From Burhinus oedicnemus (Eukaryota > Chordata > Aves > Charadriiformes > Burhinidae): 64,000 nucleotides of DNA. The stretch is from NCBI GenBank assembly GCA_008921705.1, contig VFFE01009152.1:1113429-1177428 (forward strand). Reading direction: 5' to 3'. The notes beneath the pieces were generated by a model. The model was not told the origin of the DNA, ran no database searches, and saw nothing but the letters and a program-made list of their open reading frames with translations. Numbering within the stretch: the first letter of the stretch is position 1; each line of letters starts with the position of its first letter. Of this stretch, positions 55,201 to 61,200 are shown in pieces. A program made the translations under genes and the position numbers.

Positions 55201-58200
55201 TCTGTATTTCACTTTTGTCGAGCATATTTGGAACCCCTGCTGTCTAACAGATCAGAAAAAAAATATTTAATTATGCTTTTAAGTTTGATGGGAGATAAGG
55301 GATAAAACCCCTTGATGGGACACTAGGAGTTGATTGTACTGTCCCCTGTGCATCAAATACAATGTCACAGTAAACACAGCATTAATTTTTCCCTGTGATT
55401 TTCATCTTACTCAAAACGATGGATTTTCTCCTTAAAACCCAATTGACTCTTTCATTTGCTGTTAATGATTCAATATTACCTTTTGTTGTACTCAAGTTAT
55501 AACTCATTTTCAAAGCAAACATAGTATTAGGGCTTGCATGCTATATCTCAAATTTCTTTCTTATATCTTAGTAACTACTTCAAGACCATCATGCTCTTCA
55601 GAGTAAATGCAGCCACTTTGGTGTTAATTACTACACCAGTTATTCTAAAAATTTTATAAAACTGTTCCGTAAGTGATGCTGAAGGCAGACTAAAGGCGAT
55701 TTCTCTCTGGATTAAATTCAGCTAAAAAAATACAAACTGATACGTAGTACCTGTTCCATTCAATTACCTGCATTTTCTGTTCTTTAGAATCACACAATTG
55801 CAATAGGTACCATGAGGAATTTTGCGGCAGAACTTCAAGTAGGCTCAGAGCAGGACGGTTCAAACCTGCCATCAGTGCCACTTCATCTTGCCGATCAATA
55901 GCCTCATTCACTTGGACTAAAGCTATGTGAACTGAAATGAAAACAATGCTTATAAACAGCAAATATGCTTTTGTGAAAAAAAAGTCCATTGCTGTCAGCA
56001 TCTCACTTTTTGTAAAAGTCAGCTAGGATGGCAATCTTTATCTAGCAGAGGATTATCTATTTCAAGACCAAATCCTACAAAGGGAGTGTCCGGCTCTGTG
56101 CGAGCCTGTGTGGGAGTATTTCAACCACAGCTAACTAGGAACTTATAAATGAATTTCAGCTCTATATAGAAGAGGGGGTCAAAATTTACAGTATTCTGCA
56201 CACAAGGAACTCAAACATAAGGAAACAGAGCAGGCAATAAATGATTTGATTCTGAACTGAGGAATCCTTATAGCAAAAACCACAAACACAGACATTAGCC
56301 CCACAAAAGATTAGTAGAAAAGGAGCAGCAAGAAAAAACTGTTGTAGACAAACATTAGCTATTTCTGCATATTTTATAAGTTTCCACAGAAATGTTTTGT
56401 TTATCCATGTGGATTGAAGTCGTGTTCCACTGGACTCTGGGAGATCACTTTATGCACACACTTCCGTAAGGATCCAGAATGGCTTACTGTTTATCTTATT
56501 GATATTGCCTTGAATCTCAGCTTGTGTCAGCAGCTCCTCGTAGACATCTCTCTCTTCTTCAGAGATTGTGCCATTCTAAGAAAACAAAATTGTTGCTAGT
56601 ACACACAAAAACTTTGCAGAGAAAAGATATTAGCAGGAGTCATTAAAACTGCATCAGCCGAAATATTTGCTGGATGTATTTGTAAAGGAATTTGTTGACC
56701 ACATGAACTAAAGAAATTGGTACTTCATGGTAACTGGCTGAGCAATATCTAAAGCATTTTCTGCTTCCTGTAAAATAGCCACGTAAGTATAGTGAAGCAT
56801 TTTTCAACTACAGAAAGCATTATCCCTCATGTAAAAAACAAAACAAGTAATTTCACATGAAAGGTCTGTGGCAGAGGTTAGACTTAATGTTCAAAAAAGG
56901 TATCGTTCTTTTTCAACTTTTTAAACAAAAAATTTGTTTTTTCTAAATCAGTTGATAGAGGAAAGCCAATCTTTTCCTTTTTTAGTCTTTCGGTATTTTA
57001 TCCTTTGGTCAAAGTTAAGCTACATCATACTCGTAGTAATCATTCTTATAAAACTGGCTGTCAGCTTGTTGCATTACAATTATTTATCTCATTTAGCTTA
57101 AAAGTTTTTTTCTAATTGCACTGATTTTTAAAATTAATTCAAGTTAATTTTTAAAACAGTAATACTACAGCATGAGAAGCAACATGAATGAACGTGTATA
57201 TTAGCAGTGCTAATAAAATACCTACCTTAAGTCTTGCATTTGATTCTTTTCTTCTTTTAGCTTCAAAGAGTTCATTCTGATAGTCCTGTGCAAGTTCCTC
57301 ATCCACATTTAGCAGCATTGCATTTGGGTTCCTCAGAGTTGCAATGGTTTGCTCAGCTATTCCCTTCTCAATAGCTTCGTTAATTGCTATTACTGCTGCA
57401 TGCACTAAAATTGAAAACACAATCCTAAATTTCAGGAAGCAAAACATTCAAAACTGTCACTGTTTCTTCTGATTTATTTAAAACGAATATTTAATATACG
57501 TTGAAAAATTTACATATTCCCTCCCCTTCAAACATCCCACTTGTAAAGTTTCCCCTAAACTGCAGCAACAAAAGCACTCAATGTTTGCCCAGAGGTGGCA
57601 CATTGCTGACTGTTCCATGTTCACCCTTCTCCCAACCAGGGGTTACTATTTTACTGACAGAAAATAAAACATGAGTTGCATTTTATTGTTCAAGTCCTAT
57701 ATAATTTAGAAGTCAATTATATGCAGGAATTGAAGCATTTTGGTAGTTTTCCTCTTAAAGCTGCTTTCACGTCCATAAAGATAGAAGACATACGAAAAAG
57801 TATTGTCTAAACTAAGCATATCGGAAAGATGCAATACAAGAACAAGGAAATTCAAACTCCATGAAACTTGTCCTCCAGAAAATATAGTTAAGACTCCCCA
57901 GGCAGGGTGCAGCCCTGCACACCACATATAAGCCTGCCTGGGATGAATTGGCTCCTTTCCTAACTGAGGATCTCCATGAGCAGCTGGGGAACCAGAGAGA
58001 CAGGGATGTAATGGTCCTTACTTCTGTCACCTGCAAAGCCACAGCACAGCAAACTTCAAACAGGGGAAAAGAGCTCCGAAAGGGCTTTGCAGCGTTCCCA
58101 AAATCCTATGGTAATTTTTCCCCTTCTCCTGGGCAATAGTACTCAGTGCAGTCATTGACCAGCTTAAGTGTTAAACCTTTCATTTGAGAAAGCAAGAAAA

Positions 58201-61200
58201 CTACTAAACAAATGCTTGACTTTAAGAGTCAGAAATGCTCTTGTTTTTCTACACAGCAAGTTTACATGAATCTAAAAAATCAAAACCACTTGCAGCTGAA
58301 TTAGGTGTAGGGTAATGGCTAACACCCCTCCTAGGTATTCCCTGCACACATTTGGCCCTAAGATCAATCTAGATGAAGGACTTTCACTAGAGCTATAGTT
58401 CATCTGGACCTTTAAGCCACAAAGAGACCCCAATGATTGTCTGCTGGCATAGTAATCTCAAAGATTTCACAGGCATTACTATATGAAATGTTTATCTAGA
58501 TCTTACCCCAAAGGAGGAACACAGCAGCTCCCCATTTATCACCACAGCAGCTTGTCTAGGATTTACTTTCATGCCACAAACGATATGAGGCAAAACACAA
58601 ATGCCATCTTTCCTCATTCTATCAGTATTTATTTGCTACATGGCCTTGCACGGTTTTGCTAAACTGGAGAAGAGCATTCAGTAAAAAGCACTTTTTTGGA
58701 TTAAATTTAACTGAGGGTCTATATATCTGAGTTTAAAGCCTTCAGTTTCTTTCAGTATATGAAAGAAATGAAAGACATTTGTCAATGATTAGGAAGTTTG
58801 AGTTTGTAGAAAAACAAAGAGGTATACAAGTTTAGGGAAATAGAACTGAAGAGCAGGCCGTTGGAAACTCAACGTGGGCAAATAAAACATGAAGTGAAGC
58901 TATATGTTCTCAGAGAGGGCAGTTACTGGAACAACTTGTCTAGCTGTTGGATAATCCATTGCTTAGCATTAAATTCATGCTAGAAAGTTGTTCTAAAATG
59001 ATTTTGCTCTAGCTCAGTTCAGCACAGCATCAGATGGGAAACATAAGCAGCTGGCATGGTGGAGGAGAAGCAAGCAGAGACACATTCTGGTTCCTTTGAA
59101 CTTCGGACTTTACAAACAGGGAAAGTTCAGACTGGACATTAGGAAAAGGTTTTTCACTGAGAGGATGGTTGGTCACTGGGACAGGCTCCCCAGGGAAATG
59201 GTCACAGCACCAAGCCTGTCAGAATTCAAGTAACATCTGGATGATGCTTAACTAAGAGCAGTTTAGTTTTAGGTAGTCCTACAAGGAGCAGGGAGTTGGA
59301 CTCGATGATCCTTATGGGTCCCTTCCAAGTTGAAATATTCTATGAACACCCAGATGAACTTCCAGGGACTAAGAGAAGACTCCCATTCTTAGACACACAT
59401 GACTTCCACGTCCTTATATAACAAAACACATAGGAAGGATGTAATCTCTGCCACAGTTGTGTAAGAGGCCTCACTGACATAAGGTGGAGGTAGCAAAAAA
59501 GGTAGCTAGTTAAAAGGTAGTTTCAAAGTTAGGAGAGATGTGAACAAGCATTGGTGGATGTTGTGAACCCATCTACCAGGAGAAATGGTGAGAAGCCTGA
59601 TTAAACTTGAAAGGGTAGTCTGGAGGCGTGGAATAACAGAGAGGGTTACTTGCAGAATAAGCTCGCTTTGAAAGCACATAAGCTAACTCTCTGCACGCCA
59701 ATTCCTACTATTGCTGACAGCCCAGAGGGAGTCACCAGGAGTCATTTCACTTCATATCTCCTTTTGCTTACTCCATTTCGCAAGCAGGGTGGTAGGCCCT
59801 TTCCTCCAGCAGGATCTCCACATCCAACCACACTAGTGCGTGAGGGTTCCCATAGCAGATGTTTCCTGTCCTGCGGCAGGAAACACACACACACACTCCT
59901 TGTCCAAAGGGACAGAACCAGCATCAGGAAACCCTGCTTTTCTATGGAAGACTGAAAACACTTCAGAAGTTAAAGGGAAACCTAGGCACACTATAAACAG
60001 CTTTCAGATAAGGAAGTTGCAGCCCTTTCATCTTCAGGGAAGGAAGGAAGCTCCCTGGAAAAGTGCTTGGTAGTCACTAAATCTCTGAAAACTTGCTAAA
60101 AAAGGAGACAAACTACCCCCACTTGCAAATGCAGTATTTTAAGAGCTAGCTTTGCAGAACTGTGCACTTATTAAGCTATGGCAGGCTCAAAGCATATACA
60201 ACACAGGCAATGTGAAACAACATGAGGAAGTGTGTTTTAAGTTAAGGTCTGGAAATTTCAGCACACTAAGTAACATCATGAATTGGCTTGTTTCAATTAT
60301 GCTACTTTGCAAGGTTTAACAAAGTTGGAATGGAATTTAATTATAACGCAGACTTTTTATTCCTCCCATCTCCCGATGTACAGTCTGCAGTACTGTTACT
60401 GGTTTGTATCAATGACCTACTGTGCCATTGAACATACTCAAGCCAGCCCTTCTGATCTTCAGTTTGCCCTTCTGAAAAAAGCTAGGATTTTGAACAAAAT
60501 AACTGGAGCTCAAGTGTGGATTTAACTGGACACACTTCATTTCATGTCATTGAAGTTCAAGCAATTTAAAAAAAATAAATCATTCCACAAAAACCTGAAA
60601 TGGATTAAAACCCCGCAGATTTACAGATAGATAGGCTCAGGCAGCAAAAAAGCATTTAATTTTGTTTTTGAGTGGAAGCTGTTCAAGACAGACTCAAAAG
60701 GACCATAACTGTGCATCAGTCCCCCTAAAAAGGAAAGGTTATTTTGGATGCACCAGCAGGATGTGCCCTCCAGCAGCGTTCTGCCATGCTGTGGGTCACA
60801 CGCCAGTGGTCAGACAGATCGAAGGCTGCCCACGGAGGCAAATGGTTGCACCACCATAGGTGACAGAGTTGTCTATATAGACCAGTGCTTTGTCCTCACA
60901 GCAGCCTGGATTGGGTGTTTGAGGAAAACTGCAAGAGCTCAACACAGGAAGGAGGCTCAGAGAAGACACCATGTTCCCACGGTAGTCTCCATTGTACCCC
61001 TATGATGCAGAGGCACACTCAGAGCTCAATTTGTCATTCTAGATGAGCACTAGCTACCAAAACATTAAACCCATGCAAAAGACTAAGGAATCTTTGTTTC
61101 TCGTAGCACTTCCTACGGTTCAATGGAGGTGCTCAAAAATGCAGACTGAAAAATTGCAAAAGGTCTTGTACAAATGGTGCAGTGTGATAGCTAGTGAAAA

